From: Ktedonobacter sp. SOSP1-85
GTDB lineage: Bacteria > Chloroflexota > Ktedonobacteria > Ktedonobacterales > Ktedonobacteraceae
Assembly (NCBI RefSeq): GCF_016587415.1
Contig: NZ_BNJI01000001.1
Location: forward strand, 5,681,501-5,745,500
Direction: 5' to 3'
DNA: 64,000 nucleotides
Every line of letters starts with the position of its first letter. The stretch's first letter is position 1. This document shows, in pieces, positions 50,741 through 59,899 of this stretch. Under the pieces are notes generated by a model. That model was given only the letters and a program-made list of their open reading frames with translations, had not been told where the DNA came from and did not search any database. A program made the translations under genes and the position numbers.

Positions 50741-52123
50741 TCAGTAGGTAAGGAACAACAATTGAATATGTTGAGCATCTGGAAGGGTCGCGTCATTGGA
50801 GAACGACACCGATTGTATTCCTGGTCGCGCTAATAAAAGGCTCTTGGCCTGAGCTTGGCTCTTGCCTGCAATGCTGGCTCTGACGCGCTCTTGCTCGGCC
50901 TGGGAGAACTGATACACCCATGTTTCTGTCTCTGTCGCCTGGATAGTCGTTGTTCCCTGTGTCGTAGTACTCATATGAACATCTTCGTTCGGTGCATATT
51001 CGGTTCCTAGCTGCTGCCTCGCCTGGGTGGTGAGTGCCTGGGTGAGCAAGGTTTGTAGGGCTTGTGTCTGATAGACGATACCAGTACACGTCTCGTCAAG
51101 CATGACCTGTACGCTGGTGGCTTCCTCTCCTGGCTGGTGATTGCTGTTTGTCTTCTGCTGGCAGTGCAACGGCTTCGCAAGGGTTTCGATGCTCTGGACC
51201 TGCGTTTGTAAAGCTGCGGTAGTGCTCTGCTCTAGACTGGCTTTCAGGCTTGCGCTTGCAGTGTCGAGATCGTGCTGCGTCACGCTCTGGTAGTCGCGTG
51301 CGTCCTGCCCTCCCTGGAAGGTTCCGTTCACTGCGGAGATGTTGGCACGACAACAAGGGCCATAAATCACACCAGCCTTCAGGTTGCCTGCTGGTCCTGC
51401 CTGGGTCGAGTGGGCGCTGACACTCTCCTGCCCAAAGGTGGGATAGCTTGCCGCGCCAATGGTCACATTCTGGTCAGTAATCACTTGTATCCCATTGACA
51501 GCGGTGACAAGGGTTCCTGCTGCTATGGTCTGGGCATAGGTGGCGCTATTGTAAAAGGTGATGTATCCGTGGGCGCTTTGGGCGTCCTGGTGGGCTTTCC
51601 CGGTGGTGGGAATGGTGCGCGCCTGGCTCATGGTCACGGTTGGAAGTATCCTTCCTGGCACCTGGCTTTGGGTTTTATCGATGCTTTCTCCAATGGTCAC
51701 CGTCAAACGGGTTTCTAGTACGCGTGAGACTGGAACAAGCGTGACCGTGGTGGTCGTTGCCCAGAAAGGAGACACATACAGCAAGCCTCCTACAACAAGC
51801 GCACAGGCGCATAGGATGACGCTGAGAAGCACCAGGGGTCGCCTGTGCTGCTTCATCCACGGCAACGGCCCCCTTCTACCTGGTTGCGGCTCCTGGTCGA
51901 TGGGTGGGACACTTTCAACGACGTTGGCGGGTTCCTCTGCCTCTGGCTCGGCTCGTGGGTAAATGTGAATCTCTACGTCCCATTGCTGGCGGTTGGGGTC
52001 GTACTCCTGGTTGGCTTCAATGTGTGGGATGTCGTCCGTGGTGTGCGCCTGCTGGTTCTGCTGCTGCTGGTCTAGTTCGTGTAGGAACTGGTCAATGTCG
52101 TTTTGTATCTGTCGGTCTTGCAT
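50741..52123 (-). CDS. single-span membrane protein with baseplate J-like domain
   Basis: 460 residues. An acidic, Gln-rich cytoplasmic N-terminus (1-90), one membrane span about 97-118 (LVLLSVILCACALVVGGLLY), then a large extracytoplasmic part. AAGTLVTAVNGIQVITDQNV and GPAGNLKAGVI resemble the baseplate J/gp47 family domain seen in non-phage surface proteins. Function unknown; no phage genes are near. It lies 59 nt downstream of the small gene at 52183. Confidence 0.65.
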   Translation of the reverse strand: MQDRQIQNDIDQFLHELDQQQQNQQAHTTDDIPHIEANQEYDPNRQQWDVEIHIYPRAEPEAEEPANVVESVPPIDQEPQPGRRGPLPWMKQHRRPLVLLSVILCACALVVGGLLYVSPFWATTTTVTLVPVSRVLETRLTVTIGESIDKTQSQVPGRILPTVTMSQARTIPTTGKAHQDAQSAHGYITFYNSATYAQTIAAGTLVTAVNGIQVITDQNVTIGAASYPTFGQESVSAHSTQAGPAGNLKAGVIYGPCCRANISAVNGTFQGGQDARDYQSVTQHDLDTASASLKASLEQSTTAALQTQVQSIETLAKPLHCQQKTNSNHQPGEEATSVQVMLDETCTGIVYQTQALQTLLTQALTTQARQQLGTEYAPNEDVHMSTTTQGTTTIQATETETWVYQFSQAEQERVRASIAGKSQAQAKSLLLARPGIQSVSFSNDATLPDAQHIQLLFLTY

Positions 52124-52182
52124 GGGGTTCCCTCCGAAAAGAGAGGGAAGAGCACGTCATGATGTGACTCTTCCCAGAAACA

Positions 52183-52482
52183 TCAGGCGTGTGTGGTGCC
52201 ATCCCACGGTGCTCTACAGGTGTCGAGCGGTCCGGCACTAAAGGTCATGTAGTAGGCAATATCTTGGGTGTGTTCGTCGAGCTGGTCAAAAAAGCTCTCT
52301 GGGACGGTTCCTCGCCAACGAATGATAATATAGCCATCTCCTGACGGGTTGGCTTTGCCATAAGAGATAAGAACCGCTGGTATGGGGCGCTCGGTCTGGA
52401 AGGAGGTTTGTAAGTTCAGGGCAAGGGTGGCTGTGATCGTCTCCTTACAGGCGATGACCACATATTCATCCTCACATACCAT
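52183..52482 (-). CDS. hypothetical protein
   Basis: 99 residues: beta-rich with VVIACKETITATLALNL, AVLISYGKANP and GYIIIRWRGTVPESFFDQL. No signal or membrane span, no family recognised. An internal GTG at codon 8 has a better ribosome site (GAGG) than the ATG used here, so the protein may start there. It heads a two-gene minus-strand unit with the baseplate J-like protein gene and is divergent from the NLR pair. Confidence 0.5.
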   Translation of the reverse strand: MVCEDEYVVIACKETITATLALNLQTSFQTERPIPAVLISYGKANPSGDGYIIIRWRGTVPESFFDQLDEHTQDIAYYMTFSAGPLDTCRAPWDGTTHA

Positions 52483-52634
52483 CTGGCAAAAGAGGCGGAA
52501 AATGATGGGGAGGCAGTGATAAGCAAAACGACGTCCCCTCCAGACACTTTGTTATTCCGCAACGCATGGAAGAACGTCGAACATGCCATTGAGCCTTCTT
52601 GAGAAGGCTGTGTTCATCAGAAGAGGAGAGACGA

Positions 52635-53036
52635 ATGGACCCCGTGACCACAGCGATCATCGCCGCGTTGACAGTTGGTGCTACTGGTGGCCTCACTGAT
52701 ACCGCGAAAACAGCCATGAGCGATGCCTATCAGGGCGTGAAGGCGCTACTGGCAAAGAAGTTTGGAGCGAAGAGTGCGGTGGTAGAAGCTGTGACGCACT
52801 TAGAAGCCAAGCCAGATTCTCCAGCACGCCAACAAGGAGTACAGGAAGAGGTGGTTGCGACGCATGCAGAGCAGGATAATGAGGTGCTCGCTCTCGCCAG
52901 ACATCTGTTGAGCCTGCTCCCACAGGCCGCACCAGGAGCGCAGATTATCCAGCACGTTGATCATGGAGCTGTTTCCTACTCTGGCACTGCAACAACATAT
53001 AACATTGAGGGAGATCAACACAACACCCACGGATGA
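52635..53036 (+). CDS. putative Bell-type cell-death effector with C-terminal amyloid-like motif
   Basis: 133 residues. Residues 1-100 are predicted all-helical, beginning MDPVTTAIIAALTVGATGGL with an amphipathic first helix, like the Bell domains that accompany bacterial NLR proteins and resemble fungal HeLo/animal MLKL bundles. The C-terminal 25 residues carry GAVSYSGTATTYNIEGDQ (111-128), which matches the N-terminal motif of the next protein (AVSFSGQASVTNIE): 9 of 14 positions equal. GAGGAG lies 9 nt before the ATG at 52635. Role as membrane-disrupting effector triggered by amyloid templating is inference from known BASS pairs. Confidence 0.6.
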   Translation: MDPVTTAIIAALTVGATGGLTDTAKTAMSDAYQGVKALLAKKFGAKSAVVEAVTHLEAKPDSPARQQGVQEEVVATHAEQDNEVLALARHLLSLLPQAAPGAQIIQHVDHGAVSYSGTATTYNIEGDQHNTHG

Positions 53037-53053
53037 GATGAAGGAAGCAAGGG

Positions 53054-55087
53054 ATGGAACCATCTGAACAGCAGCCTGTCCAACGTATTGAACATGCAGA
53101 AAAAAGCGCTGTGTCTTTCTCTGGTCAGGCGAGTGTGACCAATATTGAGCATTATCACGCTACTGCTTCCATCTGGACACCTCCACTGATGTTGCCTCCA
53201 CGAGCACCATCGTTTGTAGGTCGAGAGGAGAACCTCTCTTGGTTGCTCCAGCAGTTACATGGAGAAGGTGGGATGACACTGGCGCTATGTGGTCCTGGAG
53301 GTATAGGAAAAACGGCGCTCGTGGCTGAAGCGCTGGCCCGTCTCGTGGCTCAGGAAGATTGGCTGACTCGTTTTCCCGGTGGCATTTTCTACCATTCGTT
53401 TTATGCCTCTCCCACACTGGTTGAAGCCTTTGAGCAGTTGGCTCGCCTGTGTGGGGAAGAACTTGGCTCTGATCCTCGTCTCGCCGCTGTGCGTGCTGTG
53501 AGTCGCCGTCGCACGTTACTCATCTTTGATGGTGTGGAAATGCTTGATGATGCACGCCCTTTGCATGAATTTGGCGGCACATCAGTAGTGCTTTTGATTT
53601 CCTGGCGTCATTCAGATGCTCCAGATTTGGCTCATTGCCATACCCTTTATGAACTTTCGGCTGAGGAGAGTATCACCCTCTTGCAGAAACTGGGGGGACT
53701 GCGAGCAACCAATCAGCAGTGTATACAACGACTTTTCAAGCATGTCGGCGGCTATCCTCTGGCTTTTCGGTTGATTGGAGGCTATCTATTCTCTCATCAG
53801 GAAGAAATAGCTGATTACTTGGACTGGTTTGAGCAAGAAGGATTGATGGCGATGCATCACGGTAAGCACCGAATGCAGAGTGTTCTCGTACTTCTTCAAC
53901 GAACTTACGATGCTTTGACTTCCAACGAGCAAGGCATCTTTCTCTTGCTTGGTTTGTTGGCCCCTGCTCCGTTCCCGCTAGAGTTAGTACAGGGTATCTT
54001 GGAATTGCCAGAACGCGCCATTCGGATGGCACTGGGTACGCTGGTCGATCTGAGTGTGCTTCGCCGCTCTGATCAAGATTATGAAGTGAGCCATCCTCTG
54101 ATACACACCTTTGCAAAGGAACTTGTTTCATCCCAGATGAAAGTTCCTTTATCTTCTTCTCCCGATACAATCACTGTCTGGCAGGATAAATTATGGAAGC
54201 AACGGGTGGTGCTTGCTGTTAACGATGTCTGTCCAGATGTTGACAACATTGCTCAGTGGGAAAGCTGTGAGCACTGGCTCTCTCATGCCTTACTCTGTGC
54301 TACCTGGATCAAGCAAGAGCAGATGCTCTTTCCTGAAGCAGCGCATCTGCTTCACCAGGCAGGTAGCTACCTTCGTGAACGTGGACGGTACGTTACTATA
54401 GAGCCATTGCTCGATCATGCCTTAACGATTTATGAGCAACTTACAGATCTTGACCAGATCTGTATTGCAAAAACACTCACACTCCTTGCACTTGTCTATG
54501 AAAATCAAGCTCGATATGCAGATGCAGAGCGTTTATTGAATCGTGCTTTAACGATTTATGAGCAAACGCTGGGGGCTAAACATCCTGTCACTGTGAAGTT
54601 TCGTGTGGAACAATTTTCGACTCTCTATCTGTACCAGGGTCGCTATGCTGACGCAGAATTATTACTACAGAGCGGAGAACACGATGAAGATAGACTTAAT
54701 AATTTGGCTAGCCTTTATTCCCATCGGCAGCGGTATTCAGATGCAGAGCGCTTATTCAAGCAGGCCTTGGAGATCTGTGAGCAGCAGTTTGGTCCCAATC
54801 ATTACCACCTGTTTCCCCTTCTTCATAATTTAGCTGTTACCCTTTTTAAACAAAGAAAGTATATAGATGCAACTCTTTTATCCAAGCGTGCCCTCTCAAT
54901 TTGCAAACAGGCGTTGGGAGAGGAGCATCCTCAGACGCAAAAAGCACGTGAGGATTTTAATACTATTGTAGAAACTGCGAAATTCGCTCTTTCATGTATC
55001 ATTGCTCCTTTTCCTTTTCCTGTTTCACTCTATGATGATTTGTGGGATGAAAATGGGGTTTGCTCATGGTTGGAGACCCTGCATTAA
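53054..55087 (+). CDS. NLR-like STAND NTPase (NB-ARC plus tetratricopeptide repeats)
   Basis: 677 residues. N-terminal motif AVSFSGQASVTNIEHYH (19-35) matches the preceding effector. NB-ARC-like ATPase: FVGREENLSWLL, Walker A GPGGIGKT (80-87), Walker B TLLIFDGVE (154-162), a GLPL-like GGYPLAFRL and an HPLIHTFA motif in the MHD position. C-terminal TPR repeats with ADAERLLNRALTIYEQ and YSDAERLFKQALEICEQ. Such proteins sense an invader through their repeats, oligomerise and signal to the effector. It begins 17 nt after the effector gene; the two form one operon. Confidence 0.85.
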   Translation: MEPSEQQPVQRIEHAEKSAVSFSGQASVTNIEHYHATASIWTPPLMLPPRAPSFVGREENLSWLLQQLHGEGGMTLALCGPGGIGKTALVAEALARLVAQEDWLTRFPGGIFYHSFYASPTLVEAFEQLARLCGEELGSDPRLAAVRAVSRRRTLLIFDGVEMLDDARPLHEFGGTSVVLLISWRHSDAPDLAHCHTLYELSAEESITLLQKLGGLRATNQQCIQRLFKHVGGYPLAFRLIGGYLFSHQEEIADYLDWFEQEGLMAMHHGKHRMQSVLVLLQRTYDALTSNEQGIFLLLGLLAPAPFPLELVQGILELPERAIRMALGTLVDLSVLRRSDQDYEVSHPLIHTFAKELVSSQMKVPLSSSPDTITVWQDKLWKQRVVLAVNDVCPDVDNIAQWESCEHWLSHALLCATWIKQEQMLFPEAAHLLHQAGSYLRERGRYVTIEPLLDHALTIYEQLTDLDQICIAKTLTLLALVYENQARYADAERLLNRALTIYEQTLGAKHPVTVKFRVEQFSTLYLYQGRYADAELLLQSGEHDEDRLNNLASLYSHRQRYSDAERLFKQALEICEQQFGPNHYHLFPLLHNLAVTLFKQRKYIDATLLSKRALSICKQALGEEHPQTQKAREDFNTIVETAKFALSCIIAPFPFPVSLYDDLWDENGVCSWLETLH

Positions 55088-55159
55088 AGAAGACACCTCG
55101 TAGGGGCAAAGCCTCGCGCTCGCTCTTTCCACACATTGCAAAAAACCTTGCCGCACCCG

Positions 55160-55304
55160 ATGGGTGATATGAGCATCACGGCTACACGCGCGCTCGTCGC
55201 CCGTCCATCGGTTACAGCAAGCTAAGAAACTCGCTCGTATCCTCTACGTCCCCGACTTTGACCCCGCTGGTCAATGGTTAAGTACCATACAAACGGGTAC
55301 TTAA
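55160..55304 (+). pseudogene. decayed Toprim-like gene fragment
   Basis: The gap after the NLR gene (55088-55447) contains coding-like sequence broken by a frameshift: MGDMSITATRALVARPS in one frame, then RLQQAKKLARILYVPDFDPAGQ in another, ending at TAA 55302-55304. The ILYVxDFDPAG string is like Toprim-containing proteins of mobile elements. No ribosome site. The rest of the gap shows nothing I recognise. Confidence 0.35.
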
Positions 55305-55447
55305 TAGGTTGAAATGCAGGGGTATTCGCACTGAGGTACAATGAAAACGAGGTCGCAACACCCACGTTGCTGTCCTCTCACAGTAGCAACATTTAAGATG
55401 CCTGCGCACAATCACTGACATGCGCGCTACCGAAAAGGAGTATCTCA

Positions 55448-55666
55448 ATGAGTCGCAAGTCTGAGCATGAGAACGAGAAGCAGCAGAAGACCAATCGCAA
55501 AGAGAAAGATACGGATCAGTCTCAGGTGGTCAATGAAGAAGATATCCCTGTAGAGTCGAAAGAGCAGGCTATTGAGGAGATCCGCGCGGCCGCTGAGAAG
55601 TCTGGTTATGCGAAGCAGGTGCAAGAAGAGGCTCGCAAACGCGAGCACGGCGAAAAAAATCGCTAG
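55448..55666 (+). CDS. small charged hypothetical protein
   Basis: 72 residues, highly hydrophilic: MSRKSEHENEKQQKTNRKEK, then VNEEDIPVESKEQAIEEIR and a C-terminal KREHGEKNR. No cysteines or membrane span; probably disordered with one helix (about 40-62). AAAGGAG lies 8 nt before the ATG, which supports translation. No family recognised. A bidirectional hairpin follows. Confidence 0.6.
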   Translation: MSRKSEHENEKQQKTNRKEKDTDQSQVVNEEDIPVESKEQAIEEIRAAAEKSGYAKQVQEEARKREHGEKNR

Positions 55667-55710
55667 CCTCTGGCCTTGTTCAGTGTTGTGAGCAATCCCA
55701 ATTCGCCCAT

Positions 55711-55743
55711 ATCGGGGCGCATCATATAAGCGATGCCCCCGAT
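55711..55743. terminator. bidirectional hairpin terminator
   Basis: ATCGGGG...GCATC pairs with GATGC...CCCCGAT with a one-base bulge, between convergent genes. Confidence 0.55.
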
Positions 55744-55775
55744 TATTTATGCCTAAAAATACCGAAGCTTTTCCT

Positions 55776-56891
55776 CTATACCAGTCTTACCGCTTCGCCA
55801 AAGGGAACGGCTTGTAGCGAGATTCCTCCTGGCGTCAGGACCCACAGGACTGGCAGCGATCCCTCTTGCTCTGGAAATGTCCCATATCCGTCGGTCAGGT
55901 AGACACACACGCCTGCCTGGTTGGGATCATGCTCTTTCTCAATGGCTTCAAAGAAGGGACGAAAGCTGGTACCACCTCCACCGACTGGCCTGGGCAGGTG
56001 CGACGGGTCCTGACTCGTTAGCTCATAGGGACCATAGCAACTCGCGTCGGCATAATATAAGTGGGCCTCCAGGTGTGGATAGGCCTGGAGGATGCCTCGA
56101 ACCTCGCTGAGAAAGAGAGCGAGTAGCCTGTTGTCGATGGAGCCACTGGTGTCAACGGCGATATAGACGCGTACTGACTCCCCCTGAAGCGTTTCCAGAT
56201 AGAGGCCGCGTCCTACAAAGCGCCGATCAAAGCCCTGAAAGTCGTTGGGTGTCTGGACCAGGAAGCGCCACAGGTAGCTGCGCCAGTCCAGTTGAGCCGG
56301 GTTGAGGTGCGACAGCTCACGCTCCATTCCAAGTGGAAGGTTTCCCTGTCCCAGCATCTCCGCGAGCGCCTTTGCGTGCTGTAATGCCTGGCGCCAGTGC
56401 TGCTCAAGCTCAGCATAGGTCGGCTGACCTGGGCCATCCATGGGGAGCAGATCGCCTACATGCAGCGTATATTTCCTGGCTTGCGTTTGAAGAATATGAT
56501 AGATCTCTTCGACGCTCAGGTGCTCCAGTTTTGTGTCGCGTATATGCCCTGGTGGTAGTTCGAAGCCCTCTTGAGCGAGCACCATACCATTGACCACGAT
56601 ATCCGCTGCGATATTCCACATGAGTGGCTCGCGTGTGCCACATCTGGGAACATGTAGCAGAGCCGCGTGCAGTACTTCATGCGCCATCAATCCCAGTCGC
56701 TGCTTAGGCGTCAGTGTCCGCCAGAAGTCAGTATTAATAAAAATATTTTTGCCGTCGGTGGCCGCTGTGGGGATGCGCGCTGTGATCTCGATCTGGGCGA
56801 AGAGCGTCAACGTGGCGAAGAACGGCGCGCGCAGGCGCAGTTGTAAGATGGTCGCGCTGATCTGTCGCTGCAACTCTGAGTTCTGCTCCAT
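55776..56891 (-). CDS. DUF2201-type putative metallopeptidase with VWA-like domain
   Basis: 371 residues. N-terminal zincin-like domain with MAHEVLHAALLH (HExxH, H71-E72-H75) and IAADIVVNGMV, C-terminal VWA-like domain with a MIDAS motif DTSGSI and the later TDGYG. This combination is paired with MoxR ATPases in many bacteria, presumably as a chaperone/metal-insertion machine. The MoxR gene ends 6 nt upstream. Peptidase activity is inferred from the motif only. Confidence 0.86.
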   Translation of the reverse strand: MEQNSELQRQISATILQLRLRAPFFATLTLFAQIEITARIPTAATDGKNIFINTDFWRTLTPKQRLGLMAHEVLHAALLHVPRCGTREPLMWNIAADIVVNGMVLAQEGFELPPGHIRDTKLEHLSVEEIYHILQTQARKYTLHVGDLLPMDGPGQPTYAELEQHWRQALQHAKALAEMLGQGNLPLGMERELSHLNPAQLDWRSYLWRFLVQTPNDFQGFDRRFVGRGLYLETLQGESVRVYIAVDTSGSIDNRLLALFLSEVRGILQAYPHLEAHLYYADASCYGPYELTSQDPSHLPRPVGGGGTSFRPFFEAIEKEHDPNQAGVCVYLTDGYGTFPEQEGSLPVLWVLTPGGISLQAVPFGEAVRLV

Positions 56892-56897
56892 GGTCTG

Positions 56898-57896
56898 TTA
56901 CCCCAACAAGGACATATAATCGCTGAACATCTGCTGGAGACGCTTATCTTGCTGCACCAGGCTGGCGAATTTTCCCAGTTCGTTGCGTGCCTGGACCAGC
57001 TTGAAGAGATCGGTCGCAAAGAATTGTATCCACTCGGCGCTCGCCTTCTCGCTGATCCACTGAAAGGCGCTATAGCTCTCCTGCATATTCGCCGCGCGCA
57101 GCGTAAGCGCCGTGGTGAGCGCATAGCGTAACGATGGCTCTTTGGGAAAGGCTATTTTTTGTCCATTCCCCTTGAGAATCGAGGCCACATCTGGAAGCTG
57201 GTTATAAATAGCGCAGAAGGCCTGGAATTCAGCCGCCGCTGCCTGTCCAATTACTGGATCAATTGGTAGTTCCGCGTGATAGAGCTGCGAGGCCATCATC
57301 CATGAGCGGGGGGAGGGCCAGGCTGGCTGTTGGGGATCAATTCGGTGCAGAAGTCCAGGCCGGAAGGAGAGAAACGCAAGTAGGCGCTCATGCAGTTCAT
57401 GGGCCATGGCGTAGGTCTTAAAGCTCTCGAAATGTGGTTCAACCACCAGGTGGACAAAACGGTTCGCCAGGGGCGTGGGCATCTCAAAGACCGAGGCGCG
57501 ATCCTCCTTGCGGTTGCCCGCCGCCCAGATGAACCAGCCCTCAGGCACAGTATATGAGCCAACTTTGCGGTCGAGAATAAGTTGCTGCGCCATCCCCTGC
57601 ATCGCCGGAGGGGCCATATTGAGTTCGTCCAGGAAGAGGATGCCCGCGCCCTCGCGTGGCAGGAACTCCGGCGGATACCAGCGCGAAATGCCGTTTTCGG
57701 CGACGGGCAGGCCACGCAGGTCGGTGGGTGCAAGCTGCGAGAGGCGCACGTCAATGAGGTCAATGCCATGGGCCTGTGCTGTCTGGGCCACGATGCTCGA
57801 TTTGCCAATGCCTGGTGGTCCCCAGAGCATCGTGCTGAGCATCAGGCGTCGCTCAATCAGAGTATGGAGAAAGTGCGAGAGGGCTTCCGGTGTCAT
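56898..57896 (-). CDS. MoxR-family AAA+ ATPase
   Basis: 332 residues from ATG 57896 (AAGGA six nt upstream; the ATG at 57902 overlaps it). Seen: Walker A GPPGIGKS (26-33), Walker B GILFLDELNMAPP, sensor 1 FIWAAGNRKED and an arginine-finger region near FEMPTPLANRF. MoxR proteins remodel partner complexes, normally with a VWA protein, which is encoded next. The LRV repeat gene ends 4-10 nt upstream, so all three form an operon. Confidence 0.92.
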   Translation of the reverse strand: MTPEALSHFLHTLIERRLMLSTMLWGPPGIGKSSIVAQTAQAHGIDLIDVRLSQLAPTDLRGLPVAENGISRWYPPEFLPREGAGILFLDELNMAPPAMQGMAQQLILDRKVGSYTVPEGWFIWAAGNRKEDRASVFEMPTPLANRFVHLVVEPHFESFKTYAMAHELHERLLAFLSFRPGLLHRIDPQQPAWPSPRSWMMASQLYHAELPIDPVIGQAAAAEFQAFCAIYNQLPDVASILKGNGQKIAFPKEPSLRYALTTALTLRAANMQESYSAFQWISEKASAEWIQFFATDLFKLVQARNELGKFASLVQQDKRLQQMFSDYMSLLG

Positions 57897-57905
57897 GATC
57901 ATTCC

Positions 57906-59801
57906 TTACTTTTTCTTTTCACGCAGGGCTAGTTGTTGACGGGCAGCTGCGCGTACATAGCGATTGGCGTCCTGTGCCAGTTCCTTGAGCAATGCCGTTG
58001 AGGCATTGGGGTGTTGCGCGCTCTGGTAGCGTTCGATGGGAATGGGCGAACGCGCAAAGATGCTCAAAAATTGCATGGGGAGCTTTTCGTAGGCTAGCAG
58101 TTTCGGGCGTATCCAATCGCTGGTGCTCGACCTGAGTTCCTTCATATAGTAGTTTTGTAGCATTTGGGTTCGTCTCTTTTTGGAGACCGCCGGGTGATCT
58201 AAGATACTCTCCAGAAAGAATGCGGGTTTCTGGTTAAAGCTTTGTATACTCACTCTCCCTAGAATACCTTCCAAAGTCTCCAGAGGCGTATGTGGATTGC
58301 GTACTAGACTGCCCACTGTGTGTCCCTCCTCTGCTAACTTTTGCAAAACAAGGACTGGCGTGCGCTTATGCCGCGCACAGATGGCTTTCAGGCGCAAATT
58401 CCCACTGGCGGCGATGGTTGTGAGCATCTCTGGCGTGGCGTTTGAATTTCTGGCAATGCCTTCCCACAGGTCGAGATCATGCCAGAGCTGGTCGAGGAGT
58501 TCCAGGGGAATACGAGGGTTGGCCGCCAGCTTTTTGCGCACACGTATTTCCGGGTGCTCCACGAAGCGTACAAACAACTCCCTGGGTAGTTGAGAGTTCC
58601 CTGCTAGTTTTGCCAGAATATCATCATCTGGGTCTTCGGCGAGCTGGAAGAAGGCCTTTTCCGGCAAGGTTGGGTTCTGGGCTGCGGCCTGGCGTACGAC
58701 TTCTTCTTTATCTCTGGCCAGGGAGAGCAGGACGTGTTGAGGGGTTTTAACGTTACGTGCCAGAGCTATACGTACCTGGTCGTATTTATCCTGCGCAAGC
58801 TGGCTATAGATCTGTTCCGAAAGTCCATGCCTGGCCGCGACTGCTGTGCGTACAATCACATCAGTATCTCGTGCGAGTTTCTCTAGGATATGCTCTTCGA
58901 GTTGGGGATGACGGACCGCTGCCTGCCTCAAGTAGGGATCGCTGCTCGCTACCAGGTGAGCAAGAAGCGTCGACGACATGTGAGTACGCTTTATCAGGCT
59001 GTAACGTACCTCCAACTTCTTGTCTTGAAGTAGCCGTAGAAGCACCTCATCAGAGGTGCGTGGATGTCGCGCGACAGCCTGGCGTACTCGAACCTCTTTA
59101 TGCTGAGCCAGGCCTCTCAATACATCTTCATCAATGTTCTGGTTATGGTATATCAGCGTTATTAGCCGCTCGACATGCTTGTTGAATTCTCCCTGTCGCA
59201 ACCAGTGTTTGGCTAGATCTGGTAAAACCATGGTTGTGAGTATAAGACTTTCATGCTCGGGAAGGCCTCTGTCCAGCGGTTGTCTTGGTTGGAAAATATT
59301 GAGATGAGATTTTTGTAGCTCCTCTGGACTTGTTATTTCACCCGCCACGCTGATATGAGCATTATAGGAAATCATGACATGTTCTTTCACATATGATGCG
59401 ATCATAACGTGACCCTGCTGAAACCATTGTAGCCAGTGTTGAGGGATCTCTGCGCAACGTAAGAGCTGGAGCCAGGCTTTGGGCGAGGCTTTTTTGATAA
59501 AGTCTGGCTGAGCCAGGTTGAGTAGTGGAAGAAGTGGATTGCACAGAAATTCATGCGGGAACTCCTCTATCAGCTTGAGCAGTTGTGTAAGAGGGGTGTT
59601 GGGATTCTGGGTTGTGGCGCGTCGCACCACATCATTTTGGTCCAGGGCGAAGGCTTCGAGTAGGTTTGAGGGGGCATTTGGATTGGCTGCGATGATGTGT
59701 TTTAGTTCACGTTCTTGCGCCAGCTCAGCTAGGCGTGCAGGTGCAGTCTCGGGGTTGGCTGCTTCTCCAGCATAGGGATGTTTCTTTCGGTGGTGCCTCA
59801 T
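57906..59801 (-). CDS. leucine-rich-repeat-variant (LRV/HEAT-like) protein, copy 1
   Basis: 631 residues of mostly helical repeats of about 23-25 residues with the pattern LAxDxxxxVRxAVAxNPxTP, for example LARDKEEVVRQAAAQNPTLP and LAEDPDDDILAKLAGNSQLP. Starts MRHHRKKHPYAGEAANPETA. No catalytic motif, signal or membrane span; a protein-interaction scaffold. It is the first gene before moxR and the VWA gene. A paralogue (60156-61907) and a wrecked third copy follow in tandem, each behind a pair of tRNA-like genes. Confidence 0.85.
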   Translation of the reverse strand: MRHHRKKHPYAGEAANPETAPARLAELAQERELKHIIAANPNAPSNLLEAFALDQNDVVRRATTQNPNTPLTQLLKLIEEFPHEFLCNPLLPLLNLAQPDFIKKASPKAWLQLLRCAEIPQHWLQWFQQGHVMIASYVKEHVMISYNAHISVAGEITSPEELQKSHLNIFQPRQPLDRGLPEHESLILTTMVLPDLAKHWLRQGEFNKHVERLITLIYHNQNIDEDVLRGLAQHKEVRVRQAVARHPRTSDEVLLRLLQDKKLEVRYSLIKRTHMSSTLLAHLVASSDPYLRQAAVRHPQLEEHILEKLARDTDVIVRTAVAARHGLSEQIYSQLAQDKYDQVRIALARNVKTPQHVLLSLARDKEEVVRQAAAQNPTLPEKAFFQLAEDPDDDILAKLAGNSQLPRELFVRFVEHPEIRVRKKLAANPRIPLELLDQLWHDLDLWEGIARNSNATPEMLTTIAASGNLRLKAICARHKRTPVLVLQKLAEEGHTVGSLVRNPHTPLETLEGILGRVSIQSFNQKPAFFLESILDHPAVSKKRRTQMLQNYYMKELRSSTSDWIRPKLLAYEKLPMQFLSIFARSPIPIERYQSAQHPNASTALLKELAQDANRYVRAAARQQLALREKKK

Positions 59802-59899
59802 AGTGAATATGCTCTTTCACAAGTTATTGGCGGATTCTATATCTGGGAAAAGGGATGCGTAATCAGAGAAGGTGCGAAGTGAAATAGACGATGAGAGTC

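Noticed and set aside
50741..52123. Phage tail locus suggested by the baseplate J-like domain
   Set aside because: The protein has a cytoplasmic tail and membrane span and no other phage structural gene is nearby; the domain also occurs in surface proteins.
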